The notes beneath the pieces are model-generated. The model worked only from the letters and a program-made list of their open reading frames with translations. It was not told where the DNA came from and did not search any database. A DNA stretch of 37,750 nt. It comes from an uncultured Lachnospiraceae bacterium. Its GTDB lineage: Bacteria > Bacillota > Clostridia > Lachnospirales > Lachnospiraceae. Numbering within the stretch: position 1 is the first letter of the stretch; every line of letters begins with the position of its first letter. A program made the position numbers and the translations under genes. The stretch spans positions 1 to 37,750 of the forward strand of contig CACZQN010000023.1 of the NCBI GenBank assembly GCA_902783375.1, written 5' to 3'. Shown one piece after another: positions 8,158 through 15,643 of the stretch.

Positions 8158-8220
8158 GTATTTACGAAAACTTAGCAGAACAATAACATTGAATATGGAG
8201 TAATGGGAGGTACCTGAATT

Positions 8221-10596
8221 ATGGCAGACTATACGATGCCGAAAAGCAACTGGATCTGGATCGGGGACAATTATGATAAACAGGACCCGGTGATCGTTTA
8301 TTTCCGGAAAAAGATCAACCTGGAGAATGTCCCGGAGCACTGTAACGTGCAGATCACGGCAGATTCCCGCTATCGTTTCTTTGTCAATGGCATCTCTGTC
8401 TGTCAGGGACCGCTGAAGGGTGACCGGCAGATCTGGTACTATGACGCCGTGGATCTGGCTCCTTATCTTCAGTCCGGGGAAAATGTCCTGTCTGCCATTG
8501 TCCTGCGTTATCCACAGCTGCATGCCAATGGAAACTTCTCCGTGTACCGCACGGAGAAACCCTGCTTTTACCTGAACGGAGATCTGACTTCGGAAGATGG
8601 ATTCTTCTGGCATCTGGCGGATGGAATTCATGTGCGGAAGGCAAATCCGTACTTTGAACCGCTCTGCATCACGGAGGATGCTGCAGGGGACGGGAAACTG
8701 CAGGGCTGGCAGCTGGCTTCTTATGACATGAATGCCTGTGGAGAAGGATACTGGCAGGCAGCTGTCAATTATCAGATGATGGATGGTTTTATCAGTCCGG
8801 GCTGCCTCAGAGAGCGGACGATCCCGTTCCTGTATGAGACTGAAAAGACATTTGCAGAAGTGATGTGTGTCCGGGAAGGTGCGCACACAAAGGAAGACTG
8901 GGCGGCCTGGATCGCAGGTGCTGCGATCACGGTGGCGCCGCACAGCCGGGAGGTCGTGGAACTCCATGCCGGAGAACTGACGACCGGATATCTGGAATAT
9001 GCTTTTGCGGGGGGACAGGATGCGAAGATCTCATTTACCTGTGCAGAATCCTACGCCCATATTGATCCGGCAATCCTTGCCCAGTATGAGAACCTCCCGC
9101 AGCTGGCCGGGATGTCGAGAGATCAGAAGATCAACCTGATCCGCATGATCGCACAGCCTGTGAAGGAAGACCGGCTTGACTGGCAGGGCGGCGAGATCTT
9201 CGGCGAGCCGGATACCTACTGTGTCGGCGGCTTCGGTACCGAGGAGACGCCGGAGACATACGAGCCGTTCTGGTTTAGGACCTTCCGCTTCGTGAAACTG
9301 GTGATTGAGACCGGCGATGCACCGCTGACCCTGAAGCCACTGACCTACCGCGAGACCGGCTATCCGCTTGCGGTGCAGACGAAGGTGCAGACCTCCGATC
9401 CGAGTCTTGCAGCGATCTGGGATATCTCCGAGCGGACGCTCCGCCGCTGCATGCATGAGACCTACGAGGACTGCCCGTACTATGAGCAGCTGCAGTATGT
9501 GATGGATACCCGTTTCCAGATCCTCGCGACCTACATGACTTCCGCGGATGACCGTCTTGCAAGAAAATGCATCGAGGATTTTGCGCGCAGCCAGCGCTAT
9601 GATGGTCTGGTGGAGGGTGCCTATCCGTCCTACGGTTCCAATGCGATCGTGAATTTCTCGATCTTCTACATCCTGATGGTGGCAGATCACTACCAGTTCT
9701 TCGGAGACCGGAAGTTTACAAAGAAATTCCTGCCGGTCCTTGAGAGGATCACGGATTTCTATCATGACCGCCTGACCGAGAAGGGGCTGGTCAGAAAGAC
9801 TTCCGAAGGCGGACAGGACGGCTATTACTGGAGCTTTGTCGACTGGGTACCGGCGTGGGAGCGCGGCGTTCCGTCTGCGATCAAGTATGGGGATGCAACC
9901 CTGGAGAGTCTGCTCTACCTGCTCGGTCTGAAGACCCTCGCAGGGCTTGAGGCGAATTTTGCAGAGGAAGGTTACGGCGCACTGGCAGCGGTTCATGTGG
10001 CAGAAGCTGCATCCCTGAACGGCGCCATCCGTGCGAACTGCCTGGATGCGCAGGGCCTGCTGATGGACGGCCCGCTTGACAACAGGGAAGTTTTCAACGA
10101 GTACAGCCAGCACTGCCAGGTCATCGGAACGCTGGCGGACGTCTTTTCGCCGGAAGAGGCAAAGAAGGCCATGCAGACGGCGCTCACAGATCCTTCCTTC
10201 CACCAGTGCACGGTTTCCTGGGGTTTCTATCTGTTCCGTGCTATTGAGAAAGCCGGCCTCTATGACCAGACCGAATCCCACTGGGATCTCTGGCGCGACA
10301 TGGTGGCGGCACATCTGACCACCTGCGTCGAGAGCAACGGCATCCATGGCCGCAGCGACTGCCATGCATGGGGTGCGCTGGCGCTCTACGAGCTGCCGGC
10401 TGTGACGCTGGGCGTGAGACCGGGCAAACCGGGCTTTGAAGAGATCCTGATCAAACCGGAACCTGGCTACATGACAGAGGCTGAGGGTGATGTGATCACC
10501 CCGAAGGGTCTGGTCCATGTTGCATGGAAGATGGCAGATGGAAAACTCGATCTGACCTACCGTGCACCGGAAGGCGTTCCGGTCCGCGTGGAGTAA
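8221..10596 (+). CDS. GH78-type alpha-L-rhamnosidase
   Basis: A 791-residue glycoside hydrolase that should release L-rhamnose from rhamnosyl glycosides. The N-terminal about 350 residues are beta-sandwich-like. The (alpha/alpha)6 catalytic domain follows, then a C-terminal block with SDCHAWGALALYELP and GVRPGKPGFEEILIKPEPG, typical of GH78. In Bacillus RhaB the catalytic-site acids lie at D567, E572 and D579. Here ETYEDCPYYEQLQYVMD gives D417, E422 and D429, the same +5 and +12 spacing. No signal peptide is seen, so it is probably cytosolic and acts on imported sugars. GGGAGG precedes the ATG. The family is strongly supported; other six-hairpin glycosidases share the fold, so the exact substrate is open. 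Confidence 0.85.
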   Translation: MADYTMPKSNWIWIGDNYDKQDPVIVYFRKKINLENVPEHCNVQITADSRYRFFVNGISVCQGPLKGDRQIWYYDAVDLAPYLQSGENVLSAIVLRYPQLHANGNFSVYRTEKPCFYLNGDLTSEDGFFWHLADGIHVRKANPYFEPLCITEDAAGDGKLQGWQLASYDMNACGEGYWQAAVNYQMMDGFISPGCLRERTIPFLYETEKTFAEVMCVREGAHTKEDWAAWIAGAAITVAPHSREVVELHAGELTTGYLEYAFAGGQDAKISFTCAESYAHIDPAILAQYENLPQLAGMSRDQKINLIRMIAQPVKEDRLDWQGGEIFGEPDTYCVGGFGTEETPETYEPFWFRTFRFVKLVIETGDAPLTLKPLTYRETGYPLAVQTKVQTSDPSLAAIWDISERTLRRCMHETYEDCPYYEQLQYVMDTRFQILATYMTSADDRLARKCIEDFARSQRYDGLVEGAYPSYGSNAIVNFSIFYILMVADHYQFFGDRKFTKKFLPVLERITDFYHDRLTEKGLVRKTSEGGQDGYYWSFVDWVPAWERGVPSAIKYGDATLESLLYLLGLKTLAGLEANFAEEGYGALAAVHVAEAASLNGAIRANCLDAQGLLMDGPLDNREVFNEYSQHCQVIGTLADVFSPEEAKKAMQTALTDPSFHQCTVSWGFYLFRAIEKAGLYDQTESHWDLWRDMVAAHLTTCVESNGIHGRSDCHAWGALALYELPAVTLGVRPGKPGFEEILIKPEPGYMTEAEGDVITPKGLVHVAWKMADGKLDLTYRAPEGVPVRVE

Positions 10597-10616
10597 CAAC
10601 AGCGGGGAGCTGTAAC

Positions 10617-10646
10617 TTGCACAAGGTCATGATGATGTGCTAAGAT
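10617..10646 (+). promoter_or_regulatory. Promoter-like sequence just before a terminator
   Basis: TTGCAC (10617-10622), 18 bases, TAAGAT (10641-10646). Transcripts from it would run at once into the hairpin at 10652-10690, so it is either a chance match or makes a very short or attenuated RNA. Confidence 0.3.
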
Positions 10647-10651
10647 AGAGA

Positions 10652-10697
10652 GGCATGAGACACCGGATGAACCGATCCGGGACTCATGTCCTTTTTT
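10652..10697 (+). terminator. Intrinsic terminator after the rhamnosidase gene
   Basis: The outer stem GGCATGAG (10652-10659) pairs with CTCATGTC (10683-10690). The inner stem CCGGAT (10663-10668) pairs with ATCCGG (10675-10680). A run of T follows to 10697. Confidence 0.82.
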
Positions 10698-10754
10698 CAA
10701 TCTTAGAGTATGACAAAAGCATCTGCGCTTTGAAAGATATTCTTTGGGGGGATC

Positions 10755-12494
10755 ATGATGGCAAATATCACGGACTATATCCGCTGGCGCGGGGATCTGG
10801 ATTTTGATACAGCACCGTTCAATGAGGTGGACGGTCTCGTCCTCTGCCTGATTTCTTACTACAAGATGACCGGCGTGATGGAGGAAAGCGACCGGAAGCC
10901 GCTCCGTCAGGTGGTGCAGGAGCTGAAGGAAGGTCCAGGGTTCAGCCTGCAGATCGTGAGCGGGACCGGGGAGGAGGACCGGTATCTGGATGCGCTGCTC
11001 GCCGCAGCGGACTCCAGGCGGTTCGGAGACCTGATGCTTTCGGACTACGTGGATCACTTTGATGAGAGCATCAGCAAACAGTTCTCTGCGGTGACGATTG
11101 AGCTGCCGGGGAACCGGAAGTTCCTTGCCTACCGCGGTACGGATGATTCGATTGCGGGCTGGAAAGAGGACTTCATGCTGAGCTTCACCCGGATCCCGGC
11201 GCAGGAGGAAGCACTGGCCTATGCCGAACGGGTGATGCGGGAGGCACTACAGACATCCGGCGGGGAGAATGAGAATGCCGGTACCGGCGAAGGAGAGCCG
11301 ATTCATTCTGATGGAACACAGTTCTATATCGGCGGTCATTCGAAGGGGGCAAATCTTGCGGTCTATGCGGCGGCGGAGCTGCCGGATGACCTGCAGGAGA
11401 AGGTGCAGCATGTCTATATGTATGACGGTCCCGGGATCTGCGAGACGGTGATGGATACGTCCATGCTCGGAAAGATCCGGGAGAAGACGACGAAGATCCA
11501 GCCGGAATACTGCCTGATCGGAACGCTGTTTGAGGAGGAGTACCCGGATTCCAGAATCGTTGCGAGCGATGAGGAGGGCCTGAACCAGCATGCGCTGATC
11601 TCGTGGCAGGTAGCATACGGGGATTTCCAGTATGTGCAGGAGCACGCGCCGGAGAGCCTGTGGCTGGCGGAGGCCATGAACATCTGGGTGGAGGAGATCC
11701 CGAATGAGGGCCGGAAGAAATTCATTGACGATCTGTTCGGCTCGCTTGGCAGCGGCGGCGCCACGACCATGAAAGAGATCTCAGACGGTGGATTTGCCCA
11801 GATTCAGTCGATCCTGATGTCCATGTACGGTGCGGATGAGGTCTCAAAGGAGATCGCAAGAAAGCTGCCGGTGAATATGTTGTTCGGTGAGACACCGAAA
11901 GAAGCAGATGAAAAGAGTAAAAACCTGGTCGAGAAAGTGAAGCAGTCCCTCCTGCTGCAGGGCTGCCTGCTCGCACTGGCCGGGGCATTTTTCCTGCTGC
12001 TGCCGGCCGGCAGTATCATGATCATCTTCTCCCTGGCCATGACCGCCGTGGTCGGCGCGCTGGTTGTCCGGGCGCTCCTGTACCTGAAGAAGTCAAACTG
12101 GAACCTGAAGCAGAACCGGGTGCTGGTCTACCTGGCCGTCGGCGCGCTGGCCATCTATCTGATTCTGATGCTGAAGGAGAGTGCGCTGGAGGTGTTCTCG
12201 AGCTTCTTCTTCGGCATGCTGTTCCTGATCATCGCATACCGTTACGGCGAGCTGATCCGGGCAGGAGAATACCGGATCGACAGCCGGTTTGTCCATGTGC
12301 GCTGCTATGTCGAGGTAGCGCTCCTGACGATCCTCGGTCTGTTCAGCCTCTTCGCACCGGCCAGAACCATGAAGTTCTATGCCATCAGCATCGGCGGCAT
12401 CCTGGTCCTTGACGGACTGAGCCGCCTGGTGGAGGAATGGATCCGCCGGAGAAGAGAGAAAACAGGTGGAAAGACGGAAGTCCCTGCAGGGTGA
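10755..12494 (+). CDS. DUF2974 (Mbeg1-like) alpha/beta hydrolase fused to a membrane domain
   Basis: A 579-residue two-part protein. Residues 1 to about 370 resemble DUF2974 (Mbeg1-like) lipase-type proteins: FLAYRGTDDSIAGWKEDFMLSF, then the nucleophile elbow GGHSKGANLAVYAA with Ser196. After about residue 395 come about six hydrophobic segments (QGCLLALAGAFFLLLPAG, IIFSLAMTAVVGALVV, LVYLAVGALAIYLIL and so on), with spacing like the DUF308/HdeD membrane family, and a basic tail (EEWIRRRREKTGG). The hydrolase has no signal peptide and should face the cytosol. Start is ATG 10755 or 10758 after GGGGGGATC. The stop lies in the loop of its own terminator. Substrate is unknown; a lipid is an inference from the family. 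Confidence 0.72.
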   Translation: MMANITDYIRWRGDLDFDTAPFNEVDGLVLCLISYYKMTGVMEESDRKPLRQVVQELKEGPGFSLQIVSGTGEEDRYLDALLAAADSRRFGDLMLSDYVDHFDESISKQFSAVTIELPGNRKFLAYRGTDDSIAGWKEDFMLSFTRIPAQEEALAYAERVMREALQTSGGENENAGTGEGEPIHSDGTQFYIGGHSKGANLAVYAAAELPDDLQEKVQHVYMYDGPGICETVMDTSMLGKIREKTTKIQPEYCLIGTLFEEEYPDSRIVASDEEGLNQHALISWQVAYGDFQYVQEHAPESLWLAEAMNIWVEEIPNEGRKKFIDDLFGSLGSGGATTMKEISDGGFAQIQSILMSMYGADEVSKEIARKLPVNMLFGETPKEADEKSKNLVEKVKQSLLLQGCLLALAGAFFLLLPAGSIMIIFSLAMTAVVGALVVRALLYLKKSNWNLKQNRVLVYLAVGALAIYLILMLKESALEVFSSFFFGMLFLIIAYRYGELIRAGEYRIDSRFVHVRCYVEVALLTILGLFSLFAPARTMKFYAISIGGILVLDGLSRLVEEWIRRRREKTGGKTEVPAG

Positions 12495-12514
12495 TTCGCC
12501 CTGCAGGTTTTTTT
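12483..12514 (+). terminator. Intrinsic terminator overlapping the stop codon
   Basis: CCTGCAGGG (12483-12491) pairs perfectly with CCCTGCAGG (12499-12507), followed by seven T. The TGA stop of the hydrolase gene (12492-12494) is in the loop. Confidence 0.88.
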
Positions 12515-12518
12515 CGGG

Positions 12519-12548
12519 TTGAAAATGTGGTGCAGAACATGGTATACT
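12519..12548 (+). promoter_or_regulatory. Promoter of the greA cluster
   Basis: TTGAAA (12519-12524), 18 bases, TATACT (12543-12548), directly after the preceding terminator and 33 bases before the greA ATG. Confidence 0.65.
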
Positions 12549-12581
12549 AAAAGGTACTTGACGAAAGGAAGTAAATCGTTC

Positions 12582-13085
12582 ATGTATGATAAACTGACAC
12601 CGAATGATATCCGCCGCATGGAGGAGGAGATTGAGTACCGCAAGCTGGTGGTCCGGAAGGAGAAGCTGGAAGCGGTCAAGGAAGCAAGAGCCCAGGGTGA
12701 TCTTTCGGAGAATTTTGAATATAAGTCGGCCAAGAAAGAGAAGAATGAGAATGAGAGCCGGATCCGGTACCTGGAGCGGATGATCCGAACGGCTGTGGTT
12801 GTGGAGGATCATTCGCGGGAAGATGAGGTCGGACTCGACAACACGGTGACGATCTATATCCCGGAGGATGATGAAGAAGAGACCTATAAGCTGGTGACGG
12901 CGGTCCGCGCGGATTCGCTGTCCGGGCTGATCACGATGGAATCCCCGCTGGGGAAGGCGCTGATGGGGAAGAAGGTCGGCGACACGGTGAAGGTGCAGGT
13001 TTCTGACACCTACAGCTATGAGGTCGTGGTCAGGAAGATCGAGAACACGAAGGATGAGGGGCAGGAGAAGATCCGGCGATATTGA
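12582..13085 (+). CDS. greA: GreA/GreB-family transcription elongation factor
   Basis: A 167-residue Gre factor. Gre proteins enter the RNA polymerase secondary channel and stimulate cleavage of backtracked transcripts. The N-terminal coiled coil (residues about 5-75) contains ARAQGDLSENFEYKSAKKEK. Its D-L-S-E-N-x-E-Y motif carries the acidic tip residues needed for cleavage. The C-terminal FKBP-like domain has SPLGKALMGKKVGDTVKVQV, typical of GreA. The frame is open upstream to 12519, but that overlaps the promoter. ATG 12582 has AAAGGAAG upstream and gives the normal length. The KNENESRIRYLERMI segment is somewhat divergent, so a Gre paralogue rather than the main GreA is possible. It heads a five-gene cluster. 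Confidence 0.87.
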   Translation: MYDKLTPNDIRRMEEEIEYRKLVVRKEKLEAVKEARAQGDLSENFEYKSAKKEKNENESRIRYLERMIRTAVVVEDHSREDEVGLDNTVTIYIPEDDEEETYKLVTAVRADSLSGLITMESPLGKALMGKKVGDTVKVQVSDTYSYEVVVRKIENTKDEGQEKIRRY

Positions 13086-13108
13086 CTTATTGAGAGGAAA
13101 CCCATAAA

Positions 13109-13669
13109 ATGACATTAAAGAAGCTGGAAGAGAAGGAACTCTTTCTCATTTATCGCCGCTATGTGCTGAAGTTTTTTCCGGAGACGGTTCTGAAGGCAGA
13201 AGACCATGTCCGCTATCTGTACCTGAGAAGAAGGTATACGGGCTATGGCCTCTATGAGGGAGGAAGACTGCTGGCGTTCGGACTTTTTATCACGAGACCG
13301 GATGCGCAGGAACTGCTGCTGGATTATTTTGTTGTGCTGAAGAAATACCGCGGGAAGGGCTACGCGGAGCAGTTTTTCAGAGAGATGAAGCAGCTCCCGG
13401 ATGTGGCCGGTGTTTTCCTGGAACTGCCAGTGGACAGTGAGGCCGGTTCGTTCTTAAGAAGAATCGGTATCTATCCGACCGGGCTTGTGAGTGAACTGGC
13501 GCCGACGAAGGCGAAGATCTGGTATGAGCCGGTGCGGGTGAGCCCGGATGCGGAGGTCCTTCCGGTCAAGCTCGGCAGGCTGTATGAAGTGGTGGTGCCG
13601 GGATTTAAAGAGAAACGCGAACTGGTGCATCGCTGGGATGCAGAGCCGGAATCAGGAGAGAGAGCATGA
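13109..13669 (+). CDS. GNAT-family acetyltransferase
   Basis: A 186-residue protein whose middle looks like the acetyl-CoA fold of GNAT N-acetyltransferases. ELLLDYFVVLKKYRGKGYAEQFFREMK (residues about 69-95) gives beta-4, then the R/Q-x-x-G-x-G/A pyrophosphate loop as KYRGKGYAEQ. FLELPVDSEAGSFLRRIGIYPTG matches the late beta-5/alpha-4 part. The acceptor cannot be told. A GAGGAAA site precedes the ATG, 23 bases after greA. Its stop overlaps the next start (ATGA at 13666-13669), so it is translationally coupled to the Rrf2 gene. Confidence 0.72.
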   Translation: MTLKKLEEKELFLIYRRYVLKFFPETVLKAEDHVRYLYLRRRYTGYGLYEGGRLLAFGLFITRPDAQELLLDYFVVLKKYRGKGYAEQFFREMKQLPDVAGVFLELPVDSEAGSFLRRIGIYPTGLVSELAPTKAKIWYEPVRVSPDAEVLPVKLGRLYEVVVPGFKEKRELVHRWDAEPESGERA

Positions 13670-14097
13670 AGATTTCAACCAAGGGATTGTATGCGCTGCG
13701 AATGATGGTGGATCTGGCAGAGCAGGAGCCGGGCAGTGTGATTTCCTTAAAGGAGATCTCAGACCGGCAGAATATTTCCAAAAAATATCTGGAACAGATT
13801 GTGCCGATGCTGACGGTGGCGGGATTCCTGATCACGAACCGGGGAAACCGCGGCGGCTATTCGCTGGCGCGGCCGGCGGATGCCTATACGGTCGGAGATA
13901 TCCTGCGCGCGACCGAGGGCGGTCTGGCGCCGATTTCCTGCCTCGACTGTGCGGAGAATCCGTGCGAGCGGTGCGACACCTGTGAGACGCTCTATATCTG
14001 GGAGGGCCTGCAGGATGTGATCAATCAGTATGTAGACGGCATTACCCTGGCGGATGTTGTTGAACGGAGCCGGAGAAAGGAGAAGGAGAGCGTATGA
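13666..14097 (+). CDS. Rrf2-family regulator with five clustered cysteines
   Basis: A 143-residue Rrf2/IscR/CymR-type DNA-binding protein. The N-terminal winged helix-turn-helix reads MKISTKGLYALRMMVDLAEQ, ISLKEISDRQNISKKYLEQIVPML, then the wing NRGNRGGYSLARP (residues 58-70). A C-terminal Cys set follows at 92, 95, 100, 103 and 106. IscR ligates its [2Fe-2S] cluster with Cys92, Cys98 and Cys104, so metal or Fe-S sensing is likely, but the spacing is different and there are two extra Cys. No isc/suf or cysteine genes are adjacent; both flanks overlap by ATGA (GNAT upstream, membrane protein downstream). Targets are unknown, and self-regulation of this cluster is an inference. Confidence 0.86.
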   Translation: MKISTKGLYALRMMVDLAEQEPGSVISLKEISDRQNISKKYLEQIVPMLTVAGFLITNRGNRGGYSLARPADAYTVGDILRATEGGLAPISCLDCAENPCERCDTCETLYIWEGLQDVINQYVDGITLADVVERSRRKEKESV

Positions 14098-14534
14098 GAC
14101 ATCGTACCAGAAAAAGCGGGAAGCTGACCATCGTCCTGCTGGTACTCTTTCTGGTGTGCGCGGTCACACTTCTCTTTTATGCAGAGGGACCTTTCACGGT
14201 GGTGAGCTCCCGGGTGAGCCTGCCGGATCACCTCTACAGCTACATCATCCTGCCGGTGCTGTATTTCCTGGCCGGCTATGTGGTGTCCTGGCTGGTTTTC
14301 CTGAAGGGTAATGTCAGTTTCTCTGGCGGCATGCGGGCGCTGCTGCTGTTTCTGGCGATCCTGGCAATCATCCTGATCCTGTTCAGCACGGTGCTGTATT
14401 TCCTCTATTACACCGGCGTCGGGGATGTGGTGAAGCTGAATCTGCCAAGCACGCTGATCCGCATCGTGATTGATATCACCAGACAGGAAGTGGTCCTGTT
14501 CGCCTGCGGAACGTTTCTTTATTACGGCGCGTAA
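14094..14534 (+). CDS. Small four-helix membrane protein, unknown function
   Basis: A 146-residue protein I do not recognise. It has a basic start (MRHRTRKSGK) and about four hydrophobic segments: residues about 11-29, 47-68, 81-106 and 127-143. The segment between helices 1 and 2 (EGPFTVVSSRVSLPDHLYSY) should face outside if the basic N-terminus is inside. There is no obvious catalytic or metal motif. The start overlaps the Rrf2 stop (ATGA), and the sortase gene begins 24 bases downstream, so it may work with the sortase at the envelope. That link is only by position. Confidence 0.7.
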   Translation: MRHRTRKSGKLTIVLLVLFLVCAVTLLFYAEGPFTVVSSRVSLPDHLYSYIILPVLYFLAGYVVSWLVFLKGNVSFSGGMRALLLFLAILAIILILFSTVLYFLYYTGVGDVVKLNLPSTLIRIVIDITRQEVVLFACGTFLYYGA

Positions 14535-14558
14535 GCACATGCAGATAGAAGGAATGGC

Positions 14559-15566
14559 ATGAAGAAAAAGATTTCTGCAAATACAGACAAGTGGATTAGA
14601 AGAGTGGTCTTTGTGATCGCTCTTCTGGTATTTTTCTACAGTGGTTCGAAGATCGTCATCTACCTGGTCGAACAGCGCCAGGCAAGCAACCAGTATGGTG
14701 ATCTCCGGGCCGTGATCGCAGGCGATGGCCTGCTGAGTGAGGAAGAGCTGAAGAAGCGATATGGGATTTCCGACGATGCTTCGGAGGAGCATGTCCCGGC
14801 GAAGGCCTACGAAGAGGGTTATGTGCGGGACACGAAGCCCGGCAATTCCGGTTTCTACATCGATGTGGAGGAACTCCTGCCGGTGTATGAGATCAAGGAA
14901 GAAGAGGTGGACCGGGTCGAGGGCCTGCGCCAGCTGAACGCGGTCAACCAGGACTGCGTTTTCTGGCTGAACATCCCGGATACGGTGATTGATTATCCGG
15001 TGATGTACCATCCGTCCATCCGCGACTACTACCTGCGGCGTGGCTTCGACCGGCAGTACCTGAACGCCGGCAGCCTGTACCTCGCCGAAGTCTGCGATCC
15101 ATTTACCTCGGACAACCTCGTGATCCACGGTCACAACATGAACATCGGCACGATGTTTCACGACCTGCTGAAGTACAAGGAAAAGACCTTCTGGGAGAAG
15201 CAGCCTTACATCTACCTGACAACCCTCGAAGGTGTCGAGACCTATAAGGTCTTTGCGACAAGTCTTGTCTACGTGGATGTCAAGAATGAATTCGATTATT
15301 ACAACTTCGCCAAAGCCAAAGACGAGAATGACTACGACAGCTTTGTCGCGAAGATCCTGTCCCGCTCCTTCTACGATACCGGGGAACGCCCGGTATACGG
15401 GACGAAGCTGCTGACCTTATCGACCTGTGAATATACCCTCACCTCCACAAACCGGAGAATCGTGGTCTGTGCGTATCAGGTCGCGGAGGAAGAGCATGAG
15501 GAGGGGGAAGAGACATCAGAGGTAGATGCATCAGGGTCCGGCTCGGACGAGAAAACTTCAGAATGA
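14559..15566 (+). CDS. srtB: Class B sortase
   Basis: A 335-residue sortase, a membrane-bound cysteine transpeptidase that cleaves a sorting signal and joins surface proteins to peptidoglycan or pili. One N-terminal signal anchor (residues about 16-34) follows a basic start. The catalytic domain begins near NQDCVFWLNIPDTVIDYPVM, a class B opening. The active site is VIHGHNM (His192), LSTCEY (Cys290) and NRRIVV (Arg300). An about 110-residue membrane-proximal spacer lies between anchor and domain. The tail is a very acidic Glu/Ser stretch after residue 306 (EEEHEEGEETSE), unusual for sortases. AAGGAA precedes the ATG. No protein with a sorting signal is encoded in the window. Last gene of the greA cluster. 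Confidence 0.92.
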   Translation: MKKKISANTDKWIRRVVFVIALLVFFYSGSKIVIYLVEQRQASNQYGDLRAVIAGDGLLSEEELKKRYGISDDASEEHVPAKAYEEGYVRDTKPGNSGFYIDVEELLPVYEIKEEEVDRVEGLRQLNAVNQDCVFWLNIPDTVIDYPVMYHPSIRDYYLRRGFDRQYLNAGSLYLAEVCDPFTSDNLVIHGHNMNIGTMFHDLLKYKEKTFWEKQPYIYLTTLEGVETYKVFATSLVYVDVKNEFDYYNFAKAKDENDYDSFVAKILSRSFYDTGERPVYGTKLLTLSTCEYTLTSTNRRIVVCAYQVAEEEHEEGEETSEVDASGSGSDEKTSE

Positions 15567-15572
15567 TCGTAA

Positions 15573-15599
15573 ACCCCCGCGGGCCTGGCCCGCGGGGGT
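15573..15599. terminator. Bidirectional terminator between srtB and the MFS gene
   Basis: ACCCCCGCGGG (15573-15583) pairs perfectly with CCCGCGGGGGT (15589-15599), loop CCTGG. It lies between convergent genes. T-rich sequence follows on both strands (TTAATTCTC on plus, TTTAC on minus). Confidence 0.85.
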
Positions 15600-15643
15600 G
15601 ATTAATTCTCTCTTGAAGTCTTTGCTCGTGCTCTCTCAACTCC

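Noticed and set aside
9031-10599. A 522-codon open frame antisense to the rhamnosidase gene
   Set aside because: Shadow of a well-supported GH78 gene; no motifs.
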